DNA of 64,000 bases from JAWLHU01 sp041690255. GTDB taxonomy: Bacteria; Bacillota; Sulfobacillia; Symbiobacteriales; Symbiobacteriaceae. Positions 1 through 9,043 of this stretch are shown in pieces; position 1 is the first letter of the stretch; each line of letters begins with the position of its first letter. The translations under genes and the position numbers were made by a program. The notes under the pieces are model-generated. The model worked only from the letters and a program-made list of their open reading frames with translations, made no database searches and had not been told where the DNA came from. Where the stretch lies: contig JAWLHU010000004.1 in NCBI GenBank assembly GCA_041690255.1, positions 248,001-312,000 on the forward strand. Direction: 5' to 3'.

Positions 1-320
1 TCGAGGAGGAAGTTCTTGGCGTCACCGACCTGCTCATCGCTCAGCTCAAGCTGCTCGTAGGTCTCGGTGTTCATGAAGGCCCAGGTGCCCTGATTGGCGT
101 AGAGGAACTGGAACTCACGCCGCTCAACGGTCGCACGGGCAACCTTTTCACCAGCCCGGAAGGTAGTCTCAACCACACCACCGGTGATCACGTTCTTCAG
201 CTTGGTCCGGACGAACGCGGCGCCCTTGCCAGGCTTCACGTGGAGGAACTCGATCACCTGGAACACGTTGTTGTCGATCTCAATGGTCATACCGTTACGT
301 ACGTCGTTAACCGAAATCAC
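1..320 (-). CDS. efp: Elongation factor P, C-terminal part missing at window edge
   Basis: Translation factor that enters the ribosomal E site and relieves stalling at polyproline. About 106 N-terminal residues are visible, beginning MISVNDVRNGMTIEIDNN, with the tip loop HVKPGKGAAFVRT whose Lys is the usual modification site, then the start of the OB domain. The gene runs off the left edge. The GTG at 318-320 is the start because GGAGGGG lies just upstream of it. It is the last visible gene of the aroQ-pepP-efp cluster common in Firmicutes. Confidence 0.95.
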   Translation of the reverse strand, partial: MISVNDVRNGMTIEIDNNVFQVIEFLHVKPGKGAAFVRTKLKNVITGGVVETTFRAGEKVARATVERREFQFLYANQGTWAFMNTETYEQLELSDEQVGDAKNFLL

Positions 321-403
321 TGGACTGTCCCCTCCGCTCACAAGAATGTATTTATGAGAAATCAACCGCCATCGGAGTACGGGCCCCGGGGCGAATCATG
401 TTC

Positions 404-1477
404 TCAGAGGATTAGGAGATCCTTCGGGGACTTGGAGAAGGATTCGCAACCGGTCTCGGTCACCAGGACCATGTCCTCGATGCGAACGCCACCCCCCCCG
501 GGGAGGTAGATCCCGGGCTCAATGGTAACGATCATGCCGGGGAGCAACCGGTCCTTCTCACCCCGCCCTGAGACGCGCGGCGCTTCGTGGACGTCAATGC
601 CGACGCCGTGGCCGGTGCCGTGACCGAAGGCATCAGCGTAGCCCTTCTCCCGAATGTAGGAGCGGCAGACCTCGTCCAGGTCCTTGCCGGTCATGCCAGC
701 CTTGCAGGCGGCTACGCCCCGCTGCTCCGCCTCAAGGACGATCTCGTAGATCTCCCGTTGCTTGGCGGTAGGGTCCCCAACCATGACGGTTCGAGTCATG
801 TCGGAGCAGTATCCCTCATAAATGGCACCGAAGTCGAAGGTGACCAGGTCACCCTGGGCGATCTGCTTCTCGGAGGCCCGACCATGGGGTAGTGAGGAAC
901 GAACGCCCGAAGCCGCGATGATGTCGAAGGCGAGCCCCTCGGCCCCCAGCTTCTTCATCTTGTACTCGAGTTCAATCGCCAGGTCACGCTCGACCACCCC
1001 CGGCTTGATCAGGGGGATCAGATCGGCCCAGGCAGCATCTGCGATTGCAGCCGCCTTGCGCATGCGGTTCAGCTCGTCCTCATCCTTCAGCATGCGCAGA
1101 GCCTCAACCATGCCGGAGACAGAGACCAACTCGTGGGAGCCCAGGTTCCCCTGGTACTCGACATGCTGATCAACCGTCAGGAAGTCGCTCTCGAACCCGA
1201 GGCGCTTCACCTGATCCTGCTCCAACAGCTTTACGATCAGGGCGATATTGGTCGACTCGGGCTTCAGGATCTCGAAGGCCGGTGCCTGGGCAGCCGCCTG
1301 TTCGGTGTAGCGGAAATCCGTGATCAAGTAGGCCTTTTTCAGGGTGATCAGCAGGACGCCGGCGCTCCCGGTGAACCCGCTCAGGTAGAATCGGTTGTGT
1401 GGCTTGTTGATCACGACAGCGTCGAGGCCCCGCTCACCAAGGGCTGTGCGAAGTTGCTCGAGACGGGCTATTGTCAT
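404..1477 (-). CDS. pepP: Xaa-Pro aminopeptidase (M24 family)
   Basis: Cytosolic metallopeptidase removing N-terminal residues that precede proline. 357 residues, the usual length of the short Firmicutes form: an N-terminal creatinase-like domain (1-130) and a pita-bread catalytic domain. Metal-ligand motifs are all present: FDFGAIYEGYCSDMTRT (two Asp), GHGTGHGVG (His near 290), IEPG (Glu 320) and RIED (Glu 334). Its ATG overlaps the aroQ stop in an ATGA junction (1474-1477), so the two are translationally coupled. efp follows after about 80 bases. Confidence 0.95.
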   Translation of the reverse strand: MTIARLEQLRTALGERGLDAVVINKPHNRFYLSGFTGSAGVLLITLKKAYLITDFRYTEQAAAQAPAFEILKPESTNIALIVKLLEQDQVKRLGFESDFLTVDQHVEYQGNLGSHELVSVSGMVEALRMLKDEDELNRMRKAAAIADAAWADLIPLIKPGVVERDLAIELEYKMKKLGAEGLAFDIIAASGVRSSLPHGRASEKQIAQGDLVTFDFGAIYEGYCSDMTRTVMVGDPTAKQREIYEIVLEAEQRGVAACKAGMTGKDLDEVCRSYIREKGYADAFGHGTGHGVGIDVHEAPRVSGRGEKDRLLPGMIVTIEPGIYLPGGGGVRIEDMVLVTETGCESFSKSPKDLLIL

Positions 1478-1932
1478 TGGGATACCCTCTCTTCTTCGTG
1501 GTGTATCAGCGAGGCGAGCGCACGCAGACCCAGGTTGTATGACTCCACGCCGAACCCGGCAATGCTCCCCACCACCACCGGTGCGATGACCGAGTGGTGG
1601 CGGAACTCCTCCCGCTTGTGAACGTTGGAGAGGTGGACCTCCACGACCGGGAGGTCGACCGCAGCGATCGCATCACGAATCGCAATGGAGTAGTGGGTGA
1701 AGGCACCGGGGTTGATTACGATCCCGGCGAACTGGCCCCTTGCTCCATGGATTGCATCGATTATGGCGCCCTCATGGTTGGACTGGAGCGCCTCCACAGC
1801 CAGGCCGAGCTCCTGCCCGAGAGCGACGAGCATTTTGTCGATCTCCGCGAGGGTTGTGGAGCCGTATACCTGTGGCTCTCTGGTCCCCAGCAGGTTCAGG
1901 TTGGGGCCATGAATGACAAGAAGACGCTGCAT
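1474..1932 (-). CDS. aroQ: 3-dehydroquinate dehydratase, type II
   Basis: Third step of the shikimate pathway, 3-dehydroquinate to 3-dehydroshikimate. 152 residues from MQRLLVIHGPNLNLLGTREP. The catalytic Tyr lies in the VYG lid segment and the catalytic His in INPGAFTHYS; VEVHLSNVHKREEFRHHS is also conserved. A longer frame reaches 1962, but the ATG at 1930-1932 is preceded by GGGGTGAGAG at proper distance and matches the family N-terminus. First gene of aroQ-pepP-efp. Confidence 0.96.
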   Translation of the reverse strand: MQRLLVIHGPNLNLLGTREPQVYGSTTLAEIDKMLVALGQELGLAVEALQSNHEGAIIDAIHGARGQFAGIVINPGAFTHYSIAIRDAIAAVDLPVVEVHLSNVHKREEFRHHSVIAPVVVGSIAGFGVESYNLGLRALASLIHHEEERVSQ

Positions 1933-2054
1933 GGCTCTCTCACCCCAGTCCCAAAATGGCACGTAAGGCCCGCATTATCGTACCAGAAATTAGCCAGATC
2001 GACAAGCCCGAGCAGGCGAAACGCCCTCCCACGACCAGGGAGGGCGCACGATGT

Positions 2055-2921
2055 CTACATGGCTTCCAGCCGCAGAATTCGTTCCTGAATGGGCGGGTGG
2101 GTCGAGAAGAGCTTGGCCCACCGCTCGTCGATCAGCGGACTGTGAATGTAAAGATGAGCCGTTGCAGCGCTGTCCCGCCTGACGGGAGGCCCCTCGGCCA
2201 GCTTCCGCAAGGCGCGGGCCAGGCCGGCTGGGTTCCGGGTGAAGCGGGCTGCCTCCGCATCAGCCAGGTACTCTCGCTCCCGGGAGACGGCCATTTGCAG
2301 GAGTTTGGCTGCCAGCGGGGCGATGATCAGAACGGCCACGGCCGCGGCCTGCTGCCAGCCGGCCCCCTCGCCCCTCGGCCTGCGTCGAGCGCCAAGGATT
2401 CGCATACGCCAGAGACCCTGGGCGGCCATGGTCAAGACCGAGGCCAGGACGAATGCGGTCGTCATCACGCGGGTATCCTCCCCGGCGATATGGGCGATCT
2501 CGTGCGCCATGACGCCCTGCAGCTCGTCTCGGTCCATGCGGGCCAAGAGCCCTGTCGTCGCTCCGACGGCTGCCCTGGGACCGGTCCCGACCGCGAAGGC
2601 GTTGGGGGAATCATCATCTACCACCACGATGCGGGGGCAGGGCAGTTGGGCGGCTATCGCCATCTCCTCCACCACGTTGACCAGGAGTTGCTGCTCGGCC
2701 GGGGTGGCCTCCCGTGCGCCGAGGGCAGCCAGTGCAAGCCAGTCGCTGAGCCGGTCGGCCAGCAGGGCCAGACCGCCGGCCAGGGCCAGCAGAACCAGGG
2801 AGGCGATCCAGGAGTCCAGGAGAAGATAGATGGCCCAGGCCATCAACCCGGCCAGTCCGCCAAACCCAGCGAAGAGCAGCCGTGTCCGCCGCCGGTTTCG
2901 CTCCGCTCGCTCCCAGAACAT
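2055..2921 (-). CDS. M48-family membrane zinc metalloprotease (HtpX-like)
   Basis: 288-residue membrane protease. Two hydrophobic segments (about 15-60) precede the catalytic domain, which carries the zinc motif HEIAH near residues 140-144 and a second Glu in REREYLADAEAARF. A further hydrophobic helix (AVAVLIIAPLAAKLLQMAV) lies between them, as in HtpX. It begins 3 bases after the lemA stop, and LemA-M48 pairs are common in bacteria. A membrane-protein quality-control role is inferred from the family. Confidence 0.9.
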   Translation of the reverse strand: MFWERAERNRRRTRLLFAGFGGLAGLMAWAIYLLLDSWIASLVLLALAGGLALLADRLSDWLALAALGAREATPAEQQLLVNVVEEMAIAAQLPCPRIVVVDDDSPNAFAVGTGPRAAVGATTGLLARMDRDELQGVMAHEIAHIAGEDTRVMTTAFVLASVLTMAAQGLWRMRILGARRRPRGEGAGWQQAAAVAVLIIAPLAAKLLQMAVSREREYLADAEAARFTRNPAGLARALRKLAEGPPVRRDSAATAHLYIHSPLIDERWAKLFSTHPPIQERILRLEAM

Positions 2922-2924
2922 CGC

Positions 2925-3482
2925 TTAGAACTTGATCGCCAGGTCATCGGCTGCCTGGCGGTCCTGCGCTGCGATCTGGAAGAGCTCCTTGCGCTGGAAC
3001 TTGGTACCGGCGATCATGCTCCCCGGGAAGCTATCCAGTGCGTTGTGATAGCGTGTCACGGCATCGGAGTATGCCTGGCGGGCATAGGCGATCCGATTCT
3101 CGCTGGAGATTAACTCCTCGCGGAGATGATCAAAACCGGCATGGGCCTTCAGGTCCGGGTACTTCTCATCGACCATGAGGAAGAGGGTGTTGAGGCTGCT
3201 CTTCAGGGTCTGGTCTGCAGCAGCCGCCTCGCGTGGCCCCCGGGCGTTCACCAGGGCGGCCCGCGCCTCCGCCACCTGGACCAGGACATCGCTCTCATGC
3301 TTCATGAACCCCTTGACCGTCTCCAGGAGATTCGGAATCAGGCTGGTCTTCCGCTGGAGCTGAACATCGATCTGGGACCACGCATTGTCGGCCTGATTCC
3401 GCTTCGCCACAATCCCGTTATGGGTACTGATATAGAGGAATACCAGACCACCCAGGAGCAGGAGCACCACGATCCATGCCAT
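2925..3482 (-). CDS. LemA family protein
   Basis: 185 residues: one N-terminal membrane helix (WIVVLLLLGGLVFLYIS) and a helical LemA domain with the conserved stretch KRNQADNAWSQIDVQLQRK and YARQAYSDAVTRYHNALDSFPG. The function of the family is not established; its genes usually sit beside M48 proteases, as here, where the protease starts 3 bases downstream. Probably the first gene of this two-gene operon. Confidence 0.92.
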   Translation of the reverse strand: MAWIVVLLLLGGLVFLYISTHNGIVAKRNQADNAWSQIDVQLQRKTSLIPNLLETVKGFMKHESDVLVQVAEARAALVNARGPREAAAADQTLKSSLNTLFLMVDEKYPDLKAHAGFDHLREELISSENRIAYARQAYSDAVTRYHNALDSFPGSMIAGTKFQRKELFQIAAQDRQAADDLAIKF

Positions 3483-3577
3483 AGAAAGCTACCCCCTTGC
3501 CGCTGCTGCCCATTCTACTCTCTTTAACGAGAAAACTTCCCGCTTTGTTCGAATTGGACGGGCTTGCGACAAAGAAA

Positions 3578-3605
3578 AGAACCCGGTGCGGTTGCACCGG
3601 GTTCT
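3578..3605 (-). terminator. Rho-independent terminator of the RRM gene
   Basis: Perfect 12-bp stem AGAACCCGGTGC with a four-base loop, followed on the minus strand by TTTCTTT. It lies 13 bases past the stop of the RNA-binding protein gene. Confidence 0.9.
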
Positions 3606-3618
3606 CTGGTGTTCTAGA

Positions 3619-3903
3619 CTACCGGCGGCCGCCGCCGAAGCCGCCACGCGGGCGCTCCTCACGGGGCTTCGCCTCGTTGACGGTCAGAGCCCGGCCGGCC
3701 CACTCGGCGCCGTTCAGGGCATCAATGACCTCCTGAGCCTTGTCAGCCGGAACCTCCACGAAACCAAAGCCGCGGGAACGGCCGGTCTCACGGTCGGTGG
3801 CGACACGGGCAGAGATAACCTCGCAGTACTGGGTGACAACATTCTGCAGGTCCTCAGAAGTAACAGCCCAGGCCAGGTTACCGAAATAAAGGGTCTTCGT
3901 CAT
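3619..3903 (-). CDS. Single-RRM RNA-binding protein
   Basis: 94 residues, one RNA recognition motif with RNP2 LYFGNL at the N-terminus and RNP1 SRGFGFVEV in the middle, followed by a short Gly/Arg tail (RPRGGFGGGRR). Similar small RRM proteins occur in cyanobacteria and some Firmicutes and bind single-stranded RNA, often as cold- or stress-related chaperones; the target here is unknown. I place the start at MTKTLYFGNL (3903) because the six extra upstream codons do not belong to the fold. Monocistronic, with its own terminator. Confidence 0.9.
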   Translation of the reverse strand: MTKTLYFGNLAWAVTSEDLQNVVTQYCEVISARVATDRETGRSRGFGFVEVPADKAQEVIDALNGAEWAGRALTVNEAKPREERPRGGFGGGRR

Positions 3904-4051
3904 GTTCTTCGTGCTCCTCACTCATCCGTAATTATCGCTTCCAGTCCGCACGAAGACACGCTCTGCAACCCAGAGGTACCCGGCATCAGGAGGTGACATG
4001 TTACATGATAGCATACCTGGTGGTTTTCGTACAGGGGTGCTCCAGAACTTC

Positions 4052-5263
4052 TCATCCCAGGGGACCGGCCATTCGGGGCAATGGGAGGAGCCCGAGAACC
4101 AGGAGTACCAGCAGGGCGCCCACCCCGATCAGCAACCACCTCTTCCATTCCTGGCGCTCCCCCGGCGCCCCGACCAGGAAGCCGGCGACAATTCCCCCGA
4201 GAAAGCCACCCACGTGGGCATAGTTGTCAATAAAGGGCAGGAAGAAGCCGATCATCAGGTTGACCGCCACCGGTCCCCAGAGCCCGTGCCAGTTGAGCGG
4301 GCGGTCCTTGAAGGTCCAGCCCCAGTAGATCAGGGCTCCGAAGAGGCCAAAGATCGCGCCGGACGCGCCCACGCTCGGTACCAGATCAGGTCGGAATGCG
4401 GTGGATGCAATTCCGCCGGAGACACCTGCGACCAGGTAGATGATCAGCATCTGCCGGCTGCCGTAGACATGCTCGGTGTACTGACCAAGCTGCCAGAGGG
4501 CCCACATGTTGAATCCCAGGTGCCAGATCCCCCCGTGCAGGAGGATGTGGGTGACCAGCCGCCACTGCTGCCCCTCGTAGAGGACAAGAGCGCCGCTGTT
4601 GGCGCCCCAGCGTATCAGGGTATCCAGGTCGGGGCCGCCCAGGACCCAGCCGATGATGTCAAAGAGGGAGTCCATGCGGTCCATGAGGAGGAGCCAGAGA
4701 TAGAAGGCGATCGTTGCGGCCAGGATGGTCCGGGTGACCGGCAGGGCATCCAGCGCCAGCAGGGGCCCGGGGCGGGCGCTTCTCGGAGTGGCTCTGCGCT
4801 GAACCGCCTTGCCAGTGGCGCCCTCGGGCACCTCGGTCAGCGCACGCAGCACGCCGGTGGGCACGGGCGGGAAGCCCGCGTGCTGATCGAGCAGCCCCAC
4901 CTCGAGATCGGCGGTCCAGGGGATGACAGCCCAGCCCTCCTCCGCTCCGTCCTGGCGCAGCCGCAGGATCGCCTGGGACTCCGCCTCGGAGACCCGCCGG
5001 TCAAAGGGGAAGACCAGGATCAGGTACGACCTCACCGGCAGGCTGCACACCCAGTCGCTGGCCGCCGCCACCAGCCCCTCCTGCTCGGCACCCTCGACGA
5101 TGTTCGGCTTCCCCACCAGGGCGATGATCAACCGCCCCCAGTTCTCCTCCCGCTCCAGGGCGAGGCCGAGCTGACCGGTCAGGCCATCGGATGGAGCCGG
5201 GGCGACAAAGCCGGCGGAGAGCAATTGCTCCTTCAGGTTGACAAGGTAGGCGGCATAATTCAA
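4052..5263 (-). CDS. Rhomboid-family intramembrane serine protease
   Basis: About 403 residues. A soluble N-terminal region (1-180) of unknown role is followed by a rhomboid core of six or more helices. Motifs: HILLHGGIWHLGFNMWALWQLG, the catalytic Ser in GASGAIFGLFGALIYWG and the partner His in YAHVGGFLGG. The frame can extend to a GTG at 5278 that lacks an RBS; the TTG at 5261-5263 has GGGAGGG six bases upstream, so I prefer it. A structured non-coding region lies upstream on the same strand. Confidence 0.9.
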   Translation of the reverse strand: MNYAAYLVNLKEQLLSAGFVAPAPSDGLTGQLGLALEREENWGRLIIALVGKPNIVEGAEQEGLVAAASDWVCSLPVRSYLILVFPFDRRVSEAESQAILRLRQDGAEEGWAVIPWTADLEVGLLDQHAGFPPVPTGVLRALTEVPEGATGKAVQRRATPRSARPGPLLALDALPVTRTILAATIAFYLWLLLMDRMDSLFDIIGWVLGGPDLDTLIRWGANSGALVLYEGQQWRLVTHILLHGGIWHLGFNMWALWQLGQYTEHVYGSRQMLIIYLVAGVSGGIASTAFRPDLVPSVGASGAIFGLFGALIYWGWTFKDRPLNWHGLWGPVAVNLMIGFFLPFIDNYAHVGGFLGGIVAGFLVGAPGERQEWKRWLLIGVGALLVLLVLGLLPLPRMAGPLG

Positions 5264-5278
5264 TCCAGTCCCTCCCAC

Positions 5279-5657
5279 AGGGCTGTTCTGAGACCAAACC
5301 TCATCTCAGATTCGCCCCCGGCACGCACTCTCCTGCTGTATAGGCAGCACGGGTGAGGAGAAGGCTATGTACGGGCGAGGGAAGCTGTGTACGGGCGAGG
5401 GAAGCTGTGTACGGAGCCCATGTCTCTCGGATCATGAGGCTCTGGGACATCACTGCGTGAGAAGCTCGATCCGGTAGCGGATCAGTTCTGCGACCACTGC
5501 TGAGAGTACAGCTTCAAGGACCCACTGTGGCAACGGGACTCACCCCCTAAGGGAACGGAGTCCTCCCTCGCCCATCCATATAATACCATGTGGTCCCCAG
5601 CCTGCGAACAGGGATTCGTTCGTCAAGTTTCGGCAGCGATCGACAGTGGGGGATGGA
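5279..5657. other. 379-base gene-free region with repeats and RNA-like structure
   Basis: No convincing gene. Visible structure: 2.5 copies of a 20-bp tandem repeat (5364-5414); GAAGCTGTGTAC at 5381-5392 and again at 5401-5412, either of which can pair with GTACAGCTTC at 5506-5515 (two-base bulge); a perfect hairpin GATCCG-gtag-CGGATC at 5468-5483; GGACTC/GAGTCC at 5536-5541 and 5558-5563. It could be a free RNA or the leader of the rhomboid gene on the minus strand. No known riboswitch consensus was recognised. Confidence 0.5.
5364..5414 (+). repeat. 20-bp tandem repeat, about 2.5 copies
   Basis: Units at 5364-5383 and 5384-5403 differ at one base (GCTATGTACGGGCGAGGGAA against GCTGTGTACGGGCGAGGGAA); a partial third unit covers 5404-5414. 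A degenerate earlier copy may lie at 5346-5363. Confidence 0.85.
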
Positions 5658-6302
5658 CTAGCCAACCAGGTGATAGACCGCCACGTAGTGACCGATCGAC
5701 CCAGCCATGACGAAGAGATGCCAGATCTCGTGGAAGCCGAACCTCCCGGGCAGGAGGTTGGGCCACTTCGCCGCGTAGATCACCGCACCGACCGTGTAGA
5801 TCACCCCGCCGGCCACCAGCCAGAAGACCGACTGCGGGGGGGATGCCTGCATGAGCGGGTAGAAGGCGACCACGATCAGCCAGCCCATCATCACATAGAA
5901 GGTGACATAGAGCCAGCGTGGGGCGCTCATCCAGAAGATCTTGACCGCCACGCCCAGCAGGGCAAGCCCCCAGATGGCGCCCAGGAGCGACCAGCCCCAC
6001 GGGCCCCGCAGGGGACCGAGACAGAACGGGGTGTAGGTCCCTGCGATCAGCACGAAGATCGAGATATGATCCCAACGGCGGAGGCGCAGCAACCCCTCGG
6101 GCGGAACCCTCAGCGCGTGGTAGAGGCCGCTGGCCATGTAGAGCAGGATCAGGCTGGCCCCGAAGATGGTGAAGGAGACCACGTCAAACGGGGTGCCCCA
6201 CAGGGCCCCACGCACAACCAGAACGGTCAGACCGGCGACCGAGAGCCCTGCACCGATCAGATGGGTCAGCGCGTTGACCGGCTCGCGCAGCACCTGCAGC
6301 AT
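5658..6302 (-). CDS. Hemolysin III family membrane protein (TrhA/YqfA-like)
   Basis: 214 residues with seven predicted membrane helices. Family signatures: EPVNALTHLIGAGLS with its His at the N-terminus, GLYHALRV, and the C-terminal HEIWHLFVMAGSIGHYVAVY with conserved His residues. The family (PAQR-like fold) is linked to membrane homeostasis in bacteria; the haemolysin name is historical and does not imply toxicity. ATG preceded by GAGGAGG. It has no close operon partner. Confidence 0.9.
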   Translation of the reverse strand: MLQVLREPVNALTHLIGAGLSVAGLTVLVVRGALWGTPFDVVSFTIFGASLILLYMASGLYHALRVPPEGLLRLRRWDHISIFVLIAGTYTPFCLGPLRGPWGWSLLGAIWGLALLGVAVKIFWMSAPRWLYVTFYVMMGWLIVVAFYPLMQASPPQSVFWLVAGGVIYTVGAVIYAAKWPNLLPGRFGFHEIWHLFVMAGSIGHYVAVYHLVG

Positions 6303-6466
6303 GGAAGCCGCCTCCTCATGGGGATCTTCATACTCCCATGATAACGGTGCGAGTTCGAGGTTGCGTCTCCCACACGGACCAAATCAGGTGTACCTTGGGA
6401 CAGATCTGATGCGTCCTGGAGGCACAGTGCAAGTGCTTAAGAGGAGTGAGCCCGTTCGTTCTGGTA

Positions 6467-8242
6467 TCAGATCTCTTCCAGTTCGACCAGATAGGCAACG
6501 CCGTCAACAGAGACCCGAAACTGCCTTGCCCGTTGGATAACCGGGACTCGCTGGCTTGGCGGCCTCAGCGTTGTTCGCACCTCCGCCAGCGCTCTCGCTT
6601 CTTCTCGGGCGATGCGATGTGCCTCGGCCAGATCGATCTGCGCAAAGCGCACCCCGTCGCCCGGGCGCAACTGCCCGGCTCGGACTGTATCTGGGTAGAC
6701 GGCGACCGCGATCTTCGTGTAGCCGCCCATGGTCGCCCGGTTTGCCAGCATGAGGATCGGCTCTCCCGACGGCGGGACCTGAATGCCACCGGCGGGCATG
6801 CCCTCTGAGAGGATATCCGCCCCGCCTGCGTGGCCGACAGCCGGGCCCGACATTCGCACACCCTGCCGGTCGGAGCGATGGGTGACGAGGTAACGACTCC
6901 GATAAAACCTGTCGATGCCCGCGGATGTGAACGCCCGCTCCTGTGGGCCTGGCGTGACTCGCACCACCATCTCGTGACCGAATCTGGGCCGCAGATCAGA
7001 AGGGAGGGATCGACCAGCCAGGTCGGCTGGCGGCAGCAGGGGCAGACCTGTTGGCAGCCAATCCCCGGGCTGTAGCGCCCGACCGACCGGTCCGATTCCG
7101 CCCAGCAGATCCTCAGAGAGGCTGCCCAACTCCTGCTCCAAGTCGAACGAACCGGCCACGCAGAGGTAGGTCCGGCAGCCGGCGGTGGAGGGACCGAGAA
7201 GCAGGCGGTCCCCGGGCCCCGCCACGTAAACCCTCCAGCCCTCGACCGGCTGGAGGGATGCGCCGTCGGCCCGAACTACCCGAGCATCCATGGTGGCTCC
7301 GGCCAGGACAAAGGCGGTGACACCGGTGAACTCCACCTCTGCCCCAAGCAGCGTCATCTCCAGGGCGGCCGCACCGCCTGGGTTTCCGACCAGCCAGTTG
7401 CCAACCGTGAGGGCCCAGGGGTCGGCGGCCCCGGCCACCGGTACGCCATAAGCCTGATAACCGCTCCGTCCCCGGTCCTGCACCGTGGTAAAGAGCCCGG
7501 GGCGCAGAATCCGGATTCCAGGCCGCCCGGCTTGCCAGGTGGGCAATCTTCGATTCCGGGGCGGGTACAGGCCGGCCAGGCGCTCATACTCAGCGGCATC
7601 CACCGGATGAAACCGGATCGTGTCCCCCGGCTCTGCCACCGCCGGCGACGCTCGCCGCCCTGCATCGAAGAGCGGGAGCGGAGTGCGGCCGATCAGGTGC
7701 CAGCCAGCGGGACTGGGGGTCGGGTAGGCGCCAGTCTGCGCCCCCCCGATCGCGACGCTCCCTGCTGGAACCCTTGTGCGGGGGCTGGTACGACGGGGCA
7801 CATGCAAGCCAGGGTCCAGGCCGCCCAGGTAGCAGAAGCCCGGGCTGAAGCCCAGGCAGTAGACCCGGTAGGCGCCCCCGGCGTGCCGGCGAATCACGTC
7901 ACCGGCGGCGAGGCCGGTCTGCTCCGCCACAAAGCCCAGATCGGGCCCCATCTCCCCGCCGTAGAGGACCGGGAGCATCACCTCCCGCCCCTGCCGGGGG
8001 CGCTCCTCCCCCGCTGCAGCCGCCTCCACCAGGCGGAGCAGTTCCGATTCGGACTCGACCAGGAGCGGGTCGTACTCGAACAGGACGGTACTATAGCCGG
8101 GAGAGACCTCACGCACCGCCGGATGACCCGCAGCCCGCAGCCGGCTCGCCAGGGAGTGCACTCGGGCGTTCAACTCCGGGTCGATCTGATCGCCAAGGTA
8201 GATCAGCAGGCTGCGATCGCCGCAGGCTTCAATTCGGATCAC
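6467..8242 (-). CDS. pxpBC: 5-oxoprolinase subunits B and C fused (PxpB-PxpC)
   Basis: 591-residue fusion of two proteins usually encoded separately. Residues 1 to about 230 match PxpB/KipI (CLGFSPGFCYLGGLDPGLHVPRR, PSPAGWHLIGRTPLPLFD). Residues from about 245 match PxpC/KipA, the biotin-dependent carboxyltransferase-like domain (PGLFTTVQDRGRSGYQAYGVPVAGAAD, ILSEGMPAGGIQVPPSGEPI). With PxpA it forms the ATP-dependent enzyme that opens 5-oxo-L-proline to L-glutamate. The GTG start overlaps the pxpA stop by 4 bases, so the two are coupled. Last gene of the operon. Confidence 0.93.
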   Translation of the reverse strand: MIRIEACGDRSLLIYLGDQIDPELNARVHSLASRLRAAGHPAVREVSPGYSTVLFEYDPLLVESESELLRLVEAAAAGEERPRQGREVMLPVLYGGEMGPDLGFVAEQTGLAAGDVIRRHAGGAYRVYCLGFSPGFCYLGGLDPGLHVPRRTSPRTRVPAGSVAIGGAQTGAYPTPSPAGWHLIGRTPLPLFDAGRRASPAVAEPGDTIRFHPVDAAEYERLAGLYPPRNRRLPTWQAGRPGIRILRPGLFTTVQDRGRSGYQAYGVPVAGAADPWALTVGNWLVGNPGGAAALEMTLLGAEVEFTGVTAFVLAGATMDARVVRADGASLQPVEGWRVYVAGPGDRLLLGPSTAGCRTYLCVAGSFDLEQELGSLSEDLLGGIGPVGRALQPGDWLPTGLPLLPPADLAGRSLPSDLRPRFGHEMVVRVTPGPQERAFTSAGIDRFYRSRYLVTHRSDRQGVRMSGPAVGHAGGADILSEGMPAGGIQVPPSGEPILMLANRATMGGYTKIAVAVYPDTVRAGQLRPGDGVRFAQIDLAEAHRIAREEARALAEVRTTLRPPSQRVPVIQRARQFRVSVDGVAYLVELEEI

Positions 8243-9006
8243 TGGCCCGCGACGGGCCGTCCGATGGCGATGCCGGCCTCCGTTAACCGCTGCCGGAGCG
8301 CCTGGACAAGCGCAACCGCGGCCGGATTGTCGCCGTGAACGCAGACCGAATCGGCCTGCATGGCGATCACCTGCCCGTCGATCGTCTCCACAACCCCCTC
8401 CTTCACCATGCGGATCGCCCGATCAGCCGCCAGCGCCGCATCGTGGACCATGGCGCCGGGCCGCTTTCGATCGACCAGGGAGCCGTCGGCGTTGTATGCC
8501 CGGTCGGCGAAAACCTCGTTGATCACCGGCAGCCCATGCCGCTCCGCCTCTGCCTTCAAAGCGGAGTAAGGCATGGCGAAGAGCGGGAGCGCGGGATCAT
8601 AGTCGTAGACCGCCCGCACGATCCCCCGAGCGGTGACCGCATCGCGGAAGGAGTGGTTGTTCATGGCTCCGTGAGGCTTGACGTGGCTCAGTGCGGCGCC
8701 CCGTGCCCGGGCGAAGGCGCTGAGGGCTCCGATCTGGTAGAGCACGTCGCCGTAGACCTCCTCCTCACTCGCATGCAGCAGACGCCGCCCGAAACCGGCG
8801 AGGTCGGGGTAGCTGGGGTGAGCCCCAATCCCCACCCCGTGCTGGAGGCAGCGATCAACCGTGCGGCGCATGACGACGGGATCGCCGCCGTGAAAGCCGC
8901 ATGCCACGTTGGCCGACGTGATCAGCGGGATCACATGCTCATCCTGCCCGATGCTGTAGGCACCAAAGGACTCGCCCAAGTCACTGTTCAGATCGATGCG
9001 GTACAC
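8239..9006 (-). CDS. pxpA: 5-oxoprolinase subunit A (LamB/YcsF family)
   Basis: About 255 residues starting MYRIDLNSDLGESFGAYSIG, the hallmark of the LamB/YcsF family, with NVACGFHGGDP, HPSYPDLAGFGRR and HVKPHGAMNN. Partner of PxpB-PxpC in converting 5-oxoproline (pyroglutamate) to glutamate. The in-frame ATG at 9012 abuts AAGGAGG too closely; the GTG at 9004-9006 sits six bases from it and fits better. It follows the M14 peptidase gene by about 38 bases. Confidence 0.93.
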   Translation of the reverse strand: MYRIDLNSDLGESFGAYSIGQDEHVIPLITSANVACGFHGGDPVVMRRTVDRCLQHGVGIGAHPSYPDLAGFGRRLLHASEEEVYGDVLYQIGALSAFARARGAALSHVKPHGAMNNHSFRDAVTARGIVRAVYDYDPALPLFAMPYSALKAEAERHGLPVINEVFADRAYNADGSLVDRKRPGAMVHDAALAADRAIRMVKEGVVETIDGQVIAMQADSVCVHGDNPAAVALVQALRQRLTEAGIAIGRPVAGQ

Positions 9007-9043
9007 AGCCATCCTCCTTCGCTCCGGGCAGTCCGGGCACAGC

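Noticed and set aside
5279..5657. T-box leader
   Set aside because: GGGGGTGAGTCCCG on the minus strand only loosely resembles the T-box core and lies before, not after, the other stems; no tRNA-linked gene follows.
5658..6302. Hemolysin or virulence factor
   Set aside because: The family is a widespread membrane protein; the name is historical.
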